Below the pieces are notes generated by a model. It had not been told where the DNA came from. It saw nothing but the letters and a program-made list of their open reading frames with translations, and searched no databases. The position numbers and the translations under genes were made by a program. Of a DNA stretch of 58,715 nucleotides, positions 25,178-34,230 are shown in pieces; positions within the stretch are counted from its first letter, which is position 1, and every line of letters begins with the position of its first letter. This stretch comes from Planctomycetota bacterium (GTDB lineage Bacteria > Planctomycetota > Phycisphaerae > Phycisphaerales > Phycisphaeraceae): contig JAIOPN010000020.1 of assembly GCA_021413865.1 (NCBI GenBank), positions 1 through 58,715 of the forward strand, given 5' to 3'.

Positions 25178-28100
25178 TCAGGCCCTGCGGCGGCGGCGTG
25201 TCAGCAGGAGCGAGCCGGCGCCCAGCAGCATGATGGAGGTCGGCTCGGGGGTGGAGGTCACGATCAGCGTGAAATCGCTGTTATGGTCGAGCACGGCCCA
25301 GACGGTGTTGGCGACGGTGTCGATACCCCAGTCGTTCAGGGCGAAGCTGTTGCCCGACTTGGCGCCGTGGCTGCCGACGGTGCCCGAGAAGTAGGTGTTA
25401 TAGCTGGCCAGGACCGGGGTGCCGATGAGGGAGTACGTTGAGTTACCCGTGACGGCGTTCACCCACGAGCCGTTGTCCCAACCCAGATAGATCAGACCGG
25501 CCGCGGCCATGCCCGAGTCGAGCGGGAGCGCGGAGTTCATCTGCATCACGAAGGTCTGGCTGCCCGGCGTGGGGGAGAGGCCTGAGAGTGACACGACATC
25601 GCTGTAGGCGTTGATGCCGGTGGCCCAGTTCGTGGTGATGGTGCGCTGGGTGTTGAGGACGCCCGCGAGGAAGCTGGCGTTGGTGTTGAGTGCGAAATTA
25701 CTGTTGCCCGAGAAGCCCGCCAGCGCGGTGCCCGAGGCCAGGGTCGATGTCTGGCTGCCCTGGTTGGTGCTGACGGTGCCGGTCACGTCGATGCTGAAGG
25801 TGGACAGGTCGCCGGGGCCGGTGCCGACGATGGACTGGTCGGCGTGCTCGAACCCGAGGGAGTAGGTCGCCGAGTAGCTGCCGTTTAGGGCGTTGCCGAA
25901 ACTGGGGGAGGCGTTGACCGCGGAGTTCTGGTTGATGACGGTGCCCGAGACGCCGGCGGAGAGGGTGAAGCTCATCACGTTGGCGCCGCCCGTGAGGGTC
26001 ATGGTCTTGAGTCGAGCCGCGGCGCGCTGAGGACCAACACCACCATCGATGTCGGCGGCCAGGTTGCTGATGTTGATAGAGGTACCGCCGGTGACGCTCA
26101 GCGACGCGGCCTGGTAAACCTGGGTGGCGTAGTTGATCGTCGTGTCCGCGTAGGGCACCGTGTCGCCGACAGCGCCGGCCTCGGCGCTGGTCACCGTGAC
26201 GCCGATGCTGCCGCTCTTGGCACCCGAGGTGTTGAACTTCAGGTTACGCGTGCCGCCGGTGACGATGCCGCCGGGACCGCCGAACACCGTGCCCGTGCCG
26301 CCGGTGATCTGGGCGCCGTCTCCGTTAGCGGCCGCGGTCTGGGAGACATTGACGCGGGTGTTGTTGTTGTCGTTGCCGACGGAGGAGTCGGTGGTCAGAC
26401 CGATCGACGTGGTGGTGTTGACAAGGATCTTGGCGGGCGCGGAGGCGGCGGTGACAGAGCGCTGGGCGATCACCGTGGCGTCCAGGGTGAGCACGGCGTC
26501 GTCGTTGTTCGAGGTCGTGTTGTGGACGGTATACGTGAAGTTCTTGACGCCCGTGGTGGCCGTGCCGTTGGCGTTGTTGACAAGGTTCGTCGTGATGAGG
26601 GCCTGCGAACCCTCGGTGTCGTACAGGGTGCCCGAGCCGGGCGAACCGAAGATACCGTTGTTGTTCGCGGCCGCGGTGTAGCTCGCGGCGATGTTGCCCG
26701 CGTTGATCAGGGTGGGCACCGTGAGCAGCGTCGGCGTGGCGCCCTGCATCACGCGACCGAAACTGGCCGAGTTGATGTCGAGGCTGAGCACCCCTGCGAT
26801 CGGGTTGTTGTAGGTCACGACCAAGTCGCCGCTGTTCGATCCGATGTTGATCGTCTTGACGCCGGGGGCATTGGTAAACGTAAGGGCGTTGCCGCCCAGG
26901 GTGGCCGAGGCGATATTTTTGCCGACGTTGTAGAAAGAGATCGTGGTGTTGGCGGACAGGTCGTCGGTGGAAACGGTGCCCTTGTAGGTATTAGTGACTC
27001 CGCCCACGCCCGTGTCGTAGAGCAGGCTCATCGTCAGGGGCTGGCTGGCGAGGAGGAGTTTCGTGTTGCCGCCGCCGCCGCTGTTGATAAACGTGCCGCG
27101 CGACATCATGACGCTGTCAAGGGCTGACGTGGCGTAATTGCGGCGGAGGTAGGAGTATTGACCGTTACTGCTCAGAGCACCGGAGTCGATGGAGACATTT
27201 AATCCGGCGGTGGTAAGCAGGACGGCGGCGCTGGTCTGGGAGATGTGCCAGTCTACCCAGTTAATGGGATTCGGGACGATGTTGGGTGTGGGGCTCACCT
27301 TGGCGGCGGCGTAGTCGGTGCCGGAGAGCGGGGTGACCTCCCACTTGCTGGCGTCATTGAATGCACCGGTTTCGAAGAGCGTCAGGAAGGCTGTGCGGCT
27401 CTGATTGGTTGTCTGGATTCTGAAGCGTTGAGTCTGGGTAAACCCAGCATAGTTAACGACCTGCCACGACGTGTTCTGAACAATTGCGTCCATCGTAGTG
27501 CTGGCGACGATGTGGGCGATCACTTGGCCGTTCTGAGCCAGATCGTAAACCGAGCCGGCAGGCCGATTATTGATGTAGCCAGTATCCCCAGGGTTAAGTG
27601 GCAAGCCGCCAGCGCTAGATGTTGTGCCGTGGTAGTTGTTCACCGACCAGCGGATCTCCTTGAGAGTCGCTGAGTCGGTGATGATGGCCGTGTTGGACGT
27701 CATCGACTTGCCGATGAGGTTGAGGGCAAAGTCGCTGTTTGTGACGCCCGAGACACGCGTCGACCGAGCCGAGTCGGTCATGACCATATAGCCATTGTTT
27801 GTCGAAGTCTCGTTGACCATACCGATGGACCGGCGTTCCTCGGTGCCTTGCCCCGTGGCACCCGAACCACCATAAGTCGCTTTGAGGGTGGAGAAGTCCA
27901 TCACACCCTTGAACGACCCTCGCTCGTTGGAATCCAAGCGACCGGTGGTGGTGATGGTGTTGCCCGCGTTAGTCTGAGAAGTGGCGGTCGTGCCTTGGCC
28001 GTAGTTTGTGGAAGCCAGTGACACGGATGTTGTAGTATTGCGGGCAAGCAGAACGTTGTGCTCAAGGGCCCCTGTGGTGTTGGGCATGGAGCCGCCCGGG

Positions 28101-29518
28101 GCGTTCGGGTAAACGGGGTCACCAAAAGCCGTAGAACGGTTGTAGCCCGGCTCGACCAGAACCTCGAACCCATTGGCAGCCAAAACAATCGCGCCCGTGT
28201 CATTGTGGGCATAGCCGGCCGTGCTGGCACCGTCGATACCGCCCATCATTGACAGGTAGTTGCTGGTGGTTGACCAGTCGTTCTTGAAAACCGTGGTGTT
28301 AGATGTCCCGTTGGCACCAGAAATGGACTTATTCAGGTACGTCGGCGACCAATTGGGCTGGGCGGCCCCCACAGACCAGTTGGTGTTGATGATGAAGTCT
28401 GCACCCGGGTATTGGTCGCCACTGTTGTTTGTGTTGGCATAGCTCGACCATGGAAAACCGGCACCAATGCGGTTAAGATTCCAGTGCACGGCGGCGATGA
28501 TGTTGGTGTCGGTGATGCTGCGGGTGAGTTGCGCCAGGCCCATGCCCATCTCTTCACTGTTGTGGGCGGTGGACGACACGCCGTTGGGCAGCATGATGTT
28601 AAGGCTGTATTTGGTGAGTTCCGTAATCGCGGCGGTGTACTGGGCTGACCCGGTGGCGTCACCCCCAACGTTGGCGTAGGCGTGCGCGACCTGGGGGAGG
28701 TTGGTGATGGTGTAGTTGAGATAGCGCTGGCCGTCGGCGAAATAGCCATCGTTCGTGGTGACGTTCTGGAAAGAGGTCGCGATGGCCCCCAGCCGGGAGT
28801 TAAGCTCAGTATTGTTCCCGCTGACGGCCATGGCGTAGTAGCCCCACTGGCCGCCGACCTTGACGCCCTGATTGCCGGCCGTGTTTAGCGCGGTGCCCCT
28901 AAGGCCGAAGACGTTGCTGTTGAGCCGAGTGGTGATGGTGGATCGTGAGGCCGCGGAGAGGTATGGGTTGATGAGATCGTAGGCGACGACATACCCGCTC
29001 AGGGCCTCGGCGCGGGAAAGCCCGTCTCCCCCATTTATGTTGGCGTAGGTGCCGAGGATGGAGACAACGTCCAAGAAGTCCTGCTGGGTGGTGCTCGGGG
29101 AGGCCTGCATGAGCCATCGCAAGGCCCGCGCCTGGGCGATACCCGCCTGCTGGCCGGCGTTATTGACGGAGGTTGGCACTGAGAACAGTGGGGGGGGCGC
29201 TGGCATAGCCGTCGTCCCCGCGTACTGGGTGGTGACATTCGCAAAACTCGTAGCGCTGCCTTTGAACGCCGTAAAGGACGCCTGATTGGCCGCGGGGACG
29301 GTGCTTATGTTGTTCCAATAGCCTCTGAGTTGCGTGATTTCATCCGAGTTGAGGAGCACCGTGTTGGTTGGGGCGGTGATGGAAGTGCCCGGGTGCGTTG
29401 AAGGCAATGGGAGATAGACCTGGGCATGAACCATAGCCGGGGTCAAAAGGCAGGCCCCAATAAAAGCCAATGCCACTCGGTTGAGAGCGGGTTTGATGCG
29501 GGATTTGTGGCGAGTCAA
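25178..29518 (-). CDS. Giant PEP-CTERM protein with heparinase/alginate-lyase-like N-terminal half
   Basis: A protein of 1446 residues from the TTG at 29518, which has GGAAGGG upstream; a GTG at 29551 would add 11 residues without a Shine-Dalgarno site. A signal peptide ends near MVHAQ. Residues about 60-390 are helical (RALRWLMQASPS, GYFADGQRYLNY, EEMGMGLAQLT), like the alpha/alpha toroid of polysaccharide lyases. A beta domain follows, with AHNDTGAIVLAANGFEVLVE and ALEHNVLLARN as heparinase II/III-like signatures. Residues about 780-1420 are low-complexity beta-rich repeats, rich in Asn, Thr, Ser and Gly. The end has TPEPTSIMLLGAGSLLL then RRRRR, a PEP-CTERM sorting signal. It is probably an exported, cell-surface polysaccharide lyase. 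The lyase call is by pattern only. Confidence 0.75.
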   Translation of the reverse strand: MTRHKSRIKPALNRVALAFIGACLLTPAMVHAQVYLPLPSTHPGTSITAPTNTVLLNSDEITQLRGYWNNISTVPAANQASFTAFKGSATSFANVTTQYAGTTAMPAPPPLFSVPTSVNNAGQQAGIAQARALRWLMQASPSTTQQDFLDVVSILGTYANINGGDGLSRAEALSGYVVAYDLINPYLSAASRSTITTRLNSNVFGLRGTALNTAGNQGVKVGGQWGYYAMAVSGNNTELNSRLGAIATSFQNVTTNDGYFADGQRYLNYTITNLPQVAHAYANVGGDATGSAQYTAAITELTKYSLNIMLPNGVSSTAHNSEEMGMGLAQLTRSITDTNIIAAVHWNLNRIGAGFPWSSYANTNNSGDQYPGADFIINTNWSVGAAQPNWSPTYLNKSISGANGTSNTTVFKNDWSTTSNYLSMMGGIDGASTAGYAHNDTGAIVLAANGFEVLVEPGYNRSTAFGDPVYPNAPGGSMPNTTGALEHNVLLARNTTTSVSLASTNYGQGTTATSQTNAGNTITTTGRLDSNERGSFKGVMDFSTLKATYGGSGATGQGTEERRSIGMVNETSTNNGYMVMTDSARSTRVSGVTNSDFALNLIGKSMTSNTAIITDSATLKEIRWSVNNYHGTTSSAGGLPLNPGDTGYINNRPAGSVYDLAQNGQVIAHIVASTTMDAIVQNTSWQVVNYAGFTQTQRFRIQTTNQSRTAFLTLFETGAFNDASKWEVTPLSGTDYAAAKVSPTPNIVPNPINWVDWHISQTSAAVLLTTAGLNVSIDSGALSSNGQYSYLRRNYATSALDSVMMSRGTFINSGGGGNTKLLLASQPLTMSLLYDTGVGGVTNTYKGTVSTDDLSANTTISFYNVGKNIASATLGGNALTFTNAPGVKTINIGSNSGDLVVTYNNPIAGVLSLDINSASFGRVMQGATPTLLTVPTLINAGNIAASYTAAANNNGIFGSPGSGTLYDTEGSQALITTNLVNNANGTATTGVKNFTYTVHNTTSNNDDAVLTLDATVIAQRSVTAASAPAKILVNTTTSIGLTTDSSVGNDNNNTRVNVSQTAAANGDGAQITGGTGTVFGGPGGIVTGGTRNLKFNTSGAKSGSIGVTVTSAEAGAVGDTVPYADTTINYATQVYQAASLSVTGGTSINISNLAADIDGGVGPQRAAARLKTMTLTGGANVMSFTLSAGVSGTVINQNSAVNASPSFGNALNGSYSATYSLGFEHADQSIVGTGPGDLSTFSIDVTGTVSTNQGSQTSTLASGTALAGFSGNSNFALNTNASFLAGVLNTQRTITTNWATGINAYSDVVSLSGLSPTPGSQTFVMQMNSALPLDSGMAAAGLIYLGWDNGSWVNAVTGNSTYSLIGTPVLASYNTYFSGTVGSHGAKSGNSFALNDWGIDTVANTVWAVLDHNSDFTLIVTSTPEPTSIMLLGAGSLLLTRRRRRA

Positions 29519-29591
29519 GCTTCTTTTCCCTTCCAAAACCCCACGACGCACAACAATCGGGGAAGGCTAAAACGCGAAAATAAATGGTCGT

Positions 29592-29619
29592 AATTTACCT
29601 CATGCCAACGCCGTGTCAA
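29592..29619 (-). promoter_or_regulatory. Promoter of the PEP-CTERM gene
   Basis: On the minus strand a consensus -35 TTGACA (29619-29614) and a TAAATT -10 (29597-29592) are 16 bases apart, about 70 bases upstream of the TTG start. Confidence 0.65.
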
Positions 29620-30110
29620 TGGAAAATCAAGGTCCTGCTCACAATTCGCTAATCCGTTGTCCGCGAAGGCCCTCCGCGTCGCGACATTTCCAATGCTGCC
29701 GTAGAGAACATGATAAAACGATAGATTTGGCGATTGATCCATCATTGTCACGCAGACCGCTTTGCACACATGAGTTACGAGAGCGCCTCGCGCGAACAAC
29801 CTCCCGGTGGCGGTGGGGCCTCCCCGGCGAACCCGTGATGTCTGGAGCTGCGAACCCAACCAAGCCGACTCGTAGGAATCATTGTGGAAAACTCCCGCCG
29901 GCTTAGGTCAACCACCCCATTCATACGCCCACGGCACCTCAAAAACGGGTGTCGGCGTGAACCCTGTTCCCCTAAACCCGGCCGTAGATGTTCAATTCCC
30001 GGCCTGCCCGCCGCGAAGATCAACGCTATGATGTCCCGCGTTTTCAATCGCCGATACGCCGATACATGGATGGCCCCACCACCCGCTCACCAAGGACGAG
30101 AGCCAAGAGC
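29620..30110. other. Intergenic region upstream of clpP, no gene supported
   Basis: No frame here shows a credible family. A TATGAT -10-like box at 30026-30031 may serve clpP. I see no strong hairpin or repeat. Confidence 0.5.
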
Positions 30111-30797
30111 ATGACCCTCCCCTCCCACCCCCACTCAACGATCAACCCCATGAGCCACCCGTCCCATTTCGAACACCCCCTGGCCCGTTTCCAATCCTCG
30201 CTCAACGCCGCGGCAGCCCCCTACCAGCGTTACCGCGAGATGACCATCGACGAGATGCTGCTGGAAAACCGCATCATCTTCCTGGTGGGGGAGATCAACT
30301 ACGGGTCGGCCACGGGCATCATCATGCGGCTGCTGCACCTGCAGAACCAGAAGCAGGGCATGGACATCAACCTCTACATCAACTCCCCCGGCGGCAGCGT
30401 GGATGACACACTGGCGATCTACGACACCATGAAGTTCCTCAACTGCGACGTCGCCACCTACTGCATCGGCCGGGCGCAGTCTGGCGGGGCGATCGTCCTG
30501 GCGGCGGGCACCAAGGGCAAGCGCTACATCCTGCCCCACGCGCGGGTGATGATCCACCAGCCCTACGGCGGGGTGTATGGCCAGACCACCGACGTGCAGA
30601 TCCAGGCCGAGGAAATCCTCAAGGCCAAGCGGCAGATCAACGAGTTGCTCGGCGAGCACACCGGCAAGACCCCCGAGCAGGTCGAGATCGACTCGGAGCG
30701 CGACCGCTTCTTCTCCGCGGAGGAAGCCAAGGCGTACGGCCTGGTGGACGAGGTGCTGGTCAAGCACGTCACGCCCAAGGTGCAGTTGCCCGCGTGA
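30111..30797 (+). CDS. clpP: ATP-dependent Clp protease proteolytic subunit
   Basis: A protein of 228 residues. The serine motif is GRAQSGGAIVLAAGTKGKR, where the usual ASMGA is QSGGA but the nucleophile Ser is kept. The histidine motif is ARVMIHQPYGG, and the aspartate is in SERDRFFSAEEAKAYGLVDEVL. All three triad residues are present. YINSPGGSVDDTLAIYDTM is the conserved handle-side motif. ATG 30111 (preceded by gagagccaagag) or 30150 could be the start. It forms a barrel with ClpX or ClpA. Planctomycetes often carry several clpP genes, and the altered serine motif suggests a paralogue. No clpX is adjacent. Confidence 0.92.
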   Translation: MTLPSHPHSTINPMSHPSHFEHPLARFQSSLNAAAAPYQRYREMTIDEMLLENRIIFLVGEINYGSATGIIMRLLHLQNQKQGMDINLYINSPGGSVDDTLAIYDTMKFLNCDVATYCIGRAQSGGAIVLAAGTKGKRYILPHARVMIHQPYGGVYGQTTDVQIQAEEILKAKRQINELLGEHTGKTPEQVEIDSERDRFFSAEEAKAYGLVDEVLVKHVTPKVQLPA

Positions 30798-30831
30798 GAC
30801 GCGCGGCGTCCAGCCCAAAATATAGAACACG

Positions 30832-32010
30832 TCACGCGCGGCCGGTGAAGCGCAGGCCGCCCGTGGGCTCCATCGCCGGCACTTCCACCGGGCGGGCGGC
30901 GGCCGTCTGCTCGTACACCGATTGCAACGATTGGCAGTAGCGCTGGCGTGAGAAGAACGAATACGCCTCGTGGCGGGCGGTGTCGCGCAGCTTCCACGCC
31001 AGGTGCGTGTCGTCGATGAGTTGCCGCACCTTGGTGGAGAGCGCCCCGCGGGCGCCGGGCTTGACGAGCAGCGCGGAGTGGCGGTCCTCGAGCACCTCGC
31101 TGACGGCGTAGGTCGCCTCGCCGACGATCGGGATGTTGGACGCCATCGCCCAGAGGAGCGAGAGCCCCCCGCCGGCGTCGCCGACCGCCAGCGCCGCGTC
31201 GCACCCCGGCAGCACACTCCAGGGCTGCGTGAGGCGATGCTCCTGGATGAGGATTCCCGCGCGGCCGACGTCGCGGTGGACCTGCTCGGCCCGCCTCCGC
31301 CGGTGCTGGTCCGGGTGTGCCAGCAGGATCAGCCTCGGGTGGCCCGGCCGCGTCAGGTCGTAGCTCTCCTCCGCCAGGCCCACCGCCATCGTGGCGTACC
31401 AGGCATCCGCGGCGCGGGGCGGATCGCTCAGCAGCGCCACCACCTTCACGTCGTCCGACTCCACGCCCCACGATTCCCGCAGCGCGCGCCGGTCCGCGCG
31501 CAGGGCACGCCCCATGTCCAGGCCCGGCCGCAGCACGTGGACGCGCTCCTCCGGCAGCCCGCCGCTGAGCACCGCGCGGCGGATCGTCGAGCTGATGGCC
31601 AGGATCACGGCGCGGCCGGCGTCGCCCGTGCCCACCAGCACGCGCAGCCAGCGCACATCGTCGGCGGTCGGCGTTGTCGTCAGGGTCAGGATGCGTGGCG
31701 TCCGCCGGCGCGCAAGGCTCGCCAGCGTGAACGCGCCGATCGACCAGCAGTGGATCAGGTCCACATCCCCGATGCGCCGCAGCGCCGCGGTCGCCCCGGG
31801 CCAGCCCAGCACCGCGCGGCCCCAGGGCACGCCGACCCGCTGGGCATCCGTCACGCCCGCGGCCACCGCCTCGCGCCCCAGCGACGACCCACCCAACAGC
31901 AAAACATGTTGCTCGGTCCGCCCCAGCCGGCCCAACGACTCGGCGAGCAGCGCCAGCGTCGTCCCCGACGGCTGCGGACCGGCGTCATCTATCAGGTGGA
32001 GCACACGCAT
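30832..32010 (-). CDS. Glycosyltransferase, GT4/GT1-like (GT-B fold)
   Basis: A protein of 392 residues. The start MRVLHLIDDAGPQPSGTT is the usual GT-B first strand and loop. The C-terminal half has GLSLLWAMASNIPIVGEAT, then SEVLEDRHSALLVKPGARG, which matches the nucleotide-sugar site of GT4 enzymes (EAMA..G.P, E.v.d...gllv.p). The conserved first Glu of the EX7E motif is not clear. It probably transfers a sugar to an envelope glycan or lipid. It is convergent with clpP and upstream of no obvious partner. Confidence 0.75.
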   Translation of the reverse strand: MRVLHLIDDAGPQPSGTTLALLAESLGRLGRTEQHVLLLGGSSLGREAVAAGVTDAQRVGVPWGRAVLGWPGATAALRRIGDVDLIHCWSIGAFTLASLARRRTPRILTLTTTPTADDVRWLRVLVGTGDAGRAVILAISSTIRRAVLSGGLPEERVHVLRPGLDMGRALRADRRALRESWGVESDDVKVVALLSDPPRAADAWYATMAVGLAEESYDLTRPGHPRLILLAHPDQHRRRRAEQVHRDVGRAGILIQEHRLTQPWSVLPGCDAALAVGDAGGGLSLLWAMASNIPIVGEATYAVSEVLEDRHSALLVKPGARGALSTKVRQLIDDTHLAWKLRDTARHEAYSFFSRQRYCQSLQSVYEQTAAARPVEVPAMEPTGGLRFTGRA

Positions 32011-32067
32011 GCGTGATTCAGAAAAAGATCAGGGGAAAAGCCCGCGGCACCGCCGGCGGAACGCCCG

Positions 32068-32775
32068 CTAATCCTCGAACGGCTCGCCCGGCCTGCGCGC
32101 CTGGTAGCTGGTGAACACCCGCGCCACGTCACGCCCCGCCCGCTTGGCCAGGAGACGCATCCCCCGCGCCGTCTCCAGCTCCGCGTCGTCCGCGACCGCC
32201 TTGTAGAACAACTGGCTCTGCACCGGGTACCCCCGTGTCGCCGTCGCCACGTCCGCGGCCTCGCCGGAGTCCAGCGGCGGGAAAACACGCTTGCCCGACA
32301 CCGCGTCGATCAGCTTGACGCGCACCACCATCGACGGGCGGTACGCGCCGGGGTCCTGGTTGAAATCGACGCCCCCGACCTCGACGCCGATCACCTGCTC
32401 CGCGCCCATGTCGCGCGCCAGCCGAACCAACGGCACCTTCGCCCCCGCGGGCCCAAGTTCCGCCATGTGCAGCGCCAGCTTCGCCGGGTCGATCACGGAC
32501 CCCTTCTCGAAGGCCTTGTTGTTTTCCAGCTCCAGCTTCACGTTCGCGGCGATCACGCCCGCCGTCCCCGGGTCGCTCAGCAGACCCGTGGGGTCATCGA
32601 CGACCACGAGCGTCGTGCGGTCGGGCAGCTTGTAGATCGGTTTGACCTTCCCCTCGAACGGCTGCGCCGCCATGGCGAACAACGCGCAGCCCGTGAGCTG
32701 CGTCACCGCCGCGACCGCCAGCGCCGCCGCGGCCACCACTCTGAACACCGGCGACGATCGGGACGCGTCTCTCAC
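32068..32775 (-). CDS. Lipoprotein, unknown function (second gene of envelope operon)
   Basis: A protein of 235 residues from a GTG that overlaps the previous stop (GTGA). The signal sequence ends with lipobox QLTGC at about residue 30. The mature part has alternating hydrophobic strands (TTLVVVDDPTGLL, VIGVEVGGVDFNQDP), reminiscent of the periplasmic nucleotide- or peptidoglycan-binding-like folds seen in other uncharacterised lipoproteins, but no named family. It resembles the preceding gene's product in layout (signal, then a strand with DDPTGLLSDPG against ADEMTLFSHPG), so the two may be ancient duplicates. Confidence 0.75.
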   Translation of the reverse strand: MRDASRSSPVFRVVAAAALAVAAVTQLTGCALFAMAAQPFEGKVKPIYKLPDRTTLVVVDDPTGLLSDPGTAGVIAANVKLELENNKAFEKGSVIDPAKLALHMAELGPAGAKVPLVRLARDMGAEQVIGVEVGGVDFNQDPGAYRPSMVVRVKLIDAVSGKRVFPPLDSGEAADVATATRGYPVQSQLFYKAVADDAELETARGMRLLAKRAGRDVARVFTSYQARRPGEPFED

Positions 32776-33440
32776 TTCACCACCTTCTTGTGGTCGTGGA
32801 ACAGATTGCTCGCACGCGCGGCGAAGAGCTTCATCATTCCCGCCTGGATGGCCTGGTCGTCGGCGTCCAGCACGCCGATCCGCTCGTCCGCGGGGAACGA
32901 CGCCTCCGCCTTGGTCGAGTAAACGAGGTTGTCCGGGTTTTTCGTGTCCGCCTCGGCGACGCTCACGCCGGCGACGATCGTGCCCTTCCAGACGTTGCTG
33001 TTGCCCGGCTCGTGCGTCGAGAACTCGGTCAGGTCGATGTACACCAGCCGATCCACGTTGAGCCGGCGGAGCATGTCGCCATAGGTCAGCGTGTTCCAGT
33101 ATGGATTCTCCAACTGGAACTTGGCGACCTTGCCGGGGTCCGTCAGCGTGATGCCGGGGATGTCCTGCGCCAATTGCGCCGAGACGGCGCGGCCGATGCG
33201 CTCCTGCACGCCCGGGTGGGAGAAGAGCGTCATCTCGTCGGCGGCGACGAGCACGGCCGTCCGCTTGCCGTCCAGGCCGCGGTAGTCCGCGTCCACGGCG
33301 ACGGTCTTGGCTTTATCGCCGCCGGCGACGCCCTGGGCGATGTACTCGCCGTACTTGCAGCCGACCACGGCCACGCACATCAGCGCGAGCACCGCCGCGG
33401 CCGACCACCGACACGCACGACCGGAACGCATGGTTGTCAT
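32772..33440 (-). CDS. Lipoprotein, unknown function (first lipoprotein of envelope operon)
   Basis: A protein of 222 residues starting MTTMRSGRACRW, with lipobox VAVVGC at about residues 23-28. The mature region has AVLVAADEMTLFSHPGVQER and later LVYIDLTEFSTHEPG. It starts at the stop of the DUF2752 gene (TGATG) and its own stop overlaps the start of the next lipoprotein, so the three genes are tightly coupled. No known family. Confidence 0.78.
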   Translation of the reverse strand: MTTMRSGRACRWSAAAVLALMCVAVVGCKYGEYIAQGVAGGDKAKTVAVDADYRGLDGKRTAVLVAADEMTLFSHPGVQERIGRAVSAQLAQDIPGITLTDPGKVAKFQLENPYWNTLTYGDMLRRLNVDRLVYIDLTEFSTHEPGNSNVWKGTIVAGVSVAEADTKNPDNLVYSTKAEASFPADERIGVLDADDQAIQAGMMKLFAARASNLFHDHKKVVK

Positions 33441-33952
33441 CAGGTTGGGGTCCCGCACACGACGATGATTTTGTACACCCACGCCGCCAGCACGAACAGG
33501 CCGAACACCAGCACCGTGCGCGGCCGCCACAGGAGTTGCCCCACCGGCGGGGGCTTCACGCCCGTCACCGCCACGTAAAGCCCGACCAGCACCGCGGCGG
33601 CGGTCAGCACCGCCAGCACCGCGCCCGCCGGCTGCGTCACGAACGATCGCCACAGGTTGCCCCGCACCGCGTGCGCGAACGCGGTCGTCATGCCGCAGGT
33701 CGCGCAGGGAATCCCGGTCACGGCGTGGAACCCGCATTTCATCATGCCCAGTTGTGTGTGGCTGCCCATCCCGCTGGCATCCGGCGTGATGTATCTCGCC
33801 ACGCCCAGCAGCGCCGCGCCCCCACAGGCGACACACGCCCCGACGATCCTCACCCCCAGCGTCGGCACCGCCGCGCGGAACACGGCGCGCCACCCCGACA
33901 GCCGATCGGCCACCGGGGTCACGGGCAATGGATTGTCGAGCGAGGCCTGCAT
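33440..33952 (-). CDS. DUF2752 family membrane protein
   Basis: A protein of 170 residues. The middle holds KCGFHAVTGIPCATCGMTTA (about 66-85), the cysteine-rich signature of DUF2752 proteins, with three to four membrane segments around it. The function of the family is unknown. ATG 33952 is chosen; the open frame runs further 5' through a palindromic repeat and is not credible there. It is the first gene of the operon with two lipoproteins. Confidence 0.85.
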   Translation of the reverse strand: MQASLDNPLPVTPVADRLSGWRAVFRAAVPTLGVRIVGACVACGGAALLGVARYITPDASGMGSHTQLGMMKCGFHAVTGIPCATCGMTTAFAHAVRGNLWRSFVTQPAGAVLAVLTAAAVLVGLYVAVTGVKPPPVGQLLWRPRTVLVFGLFVLAAWVYKIIVVCGTPT

Positions 33953-34030
33953 TGTGAAACAGGTTACGCCGACACGGCGACACAGGCAACGCGGGAGGGC
34001 GCGCCGGCGGCGGTGGGTTCGTTTGAATCT

Positions 34031-34151
34031 GGTGGGGCAGGCGTCCCGCCTGCCTCTTGCTTCTCTAACTGCTTGCGCTTCTGCTTTTTCCTTTTGGTTG
34101 AACCAGACCCGGCCTCGGAAGGCCGGGGGCAGGCGGGACGCCTGCCCCACC
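34031..34151. repeat. Inverted repeat GGTGGGGCAGGCGTCCC type, copy 1
   Basis: Arms of 24 bases (34031-34054 and 34128-34151) are exact complements, with about 73 bases between. The same GGTGGGGCAGGCGTCCCGCC sequence forms a compact palindrome at 52796-52824. It is in the divergent gap between the DUF2752 gene and pssA. Confidence 0.85.
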
Positions 34152-34218
34152 GGACACCGGCGCATTTCAAAATAACCCACTGCCCACCCGCCTTCAGCCC
34201 ACACCCGCCCCGCCCGAC

Positions 34219-34224
34219 TACAAT
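34219..34224 (+). promoter_or_regulatory. -10 box of a probable leaderless promoter (pssA)
   Basis: TACAAT ends 6 bases before the ATG at 34231, so the transcript probably starts at the start codon. Confidence 0.5.
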
Positions 34225-34230
34225 AGAGAT

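Noticed and set aside
29620-30110. Small open frames upstream of clpP
   Set aside because: They overlap in several frames with no Shine-Dalgarno site, no family and no favoured codon use.
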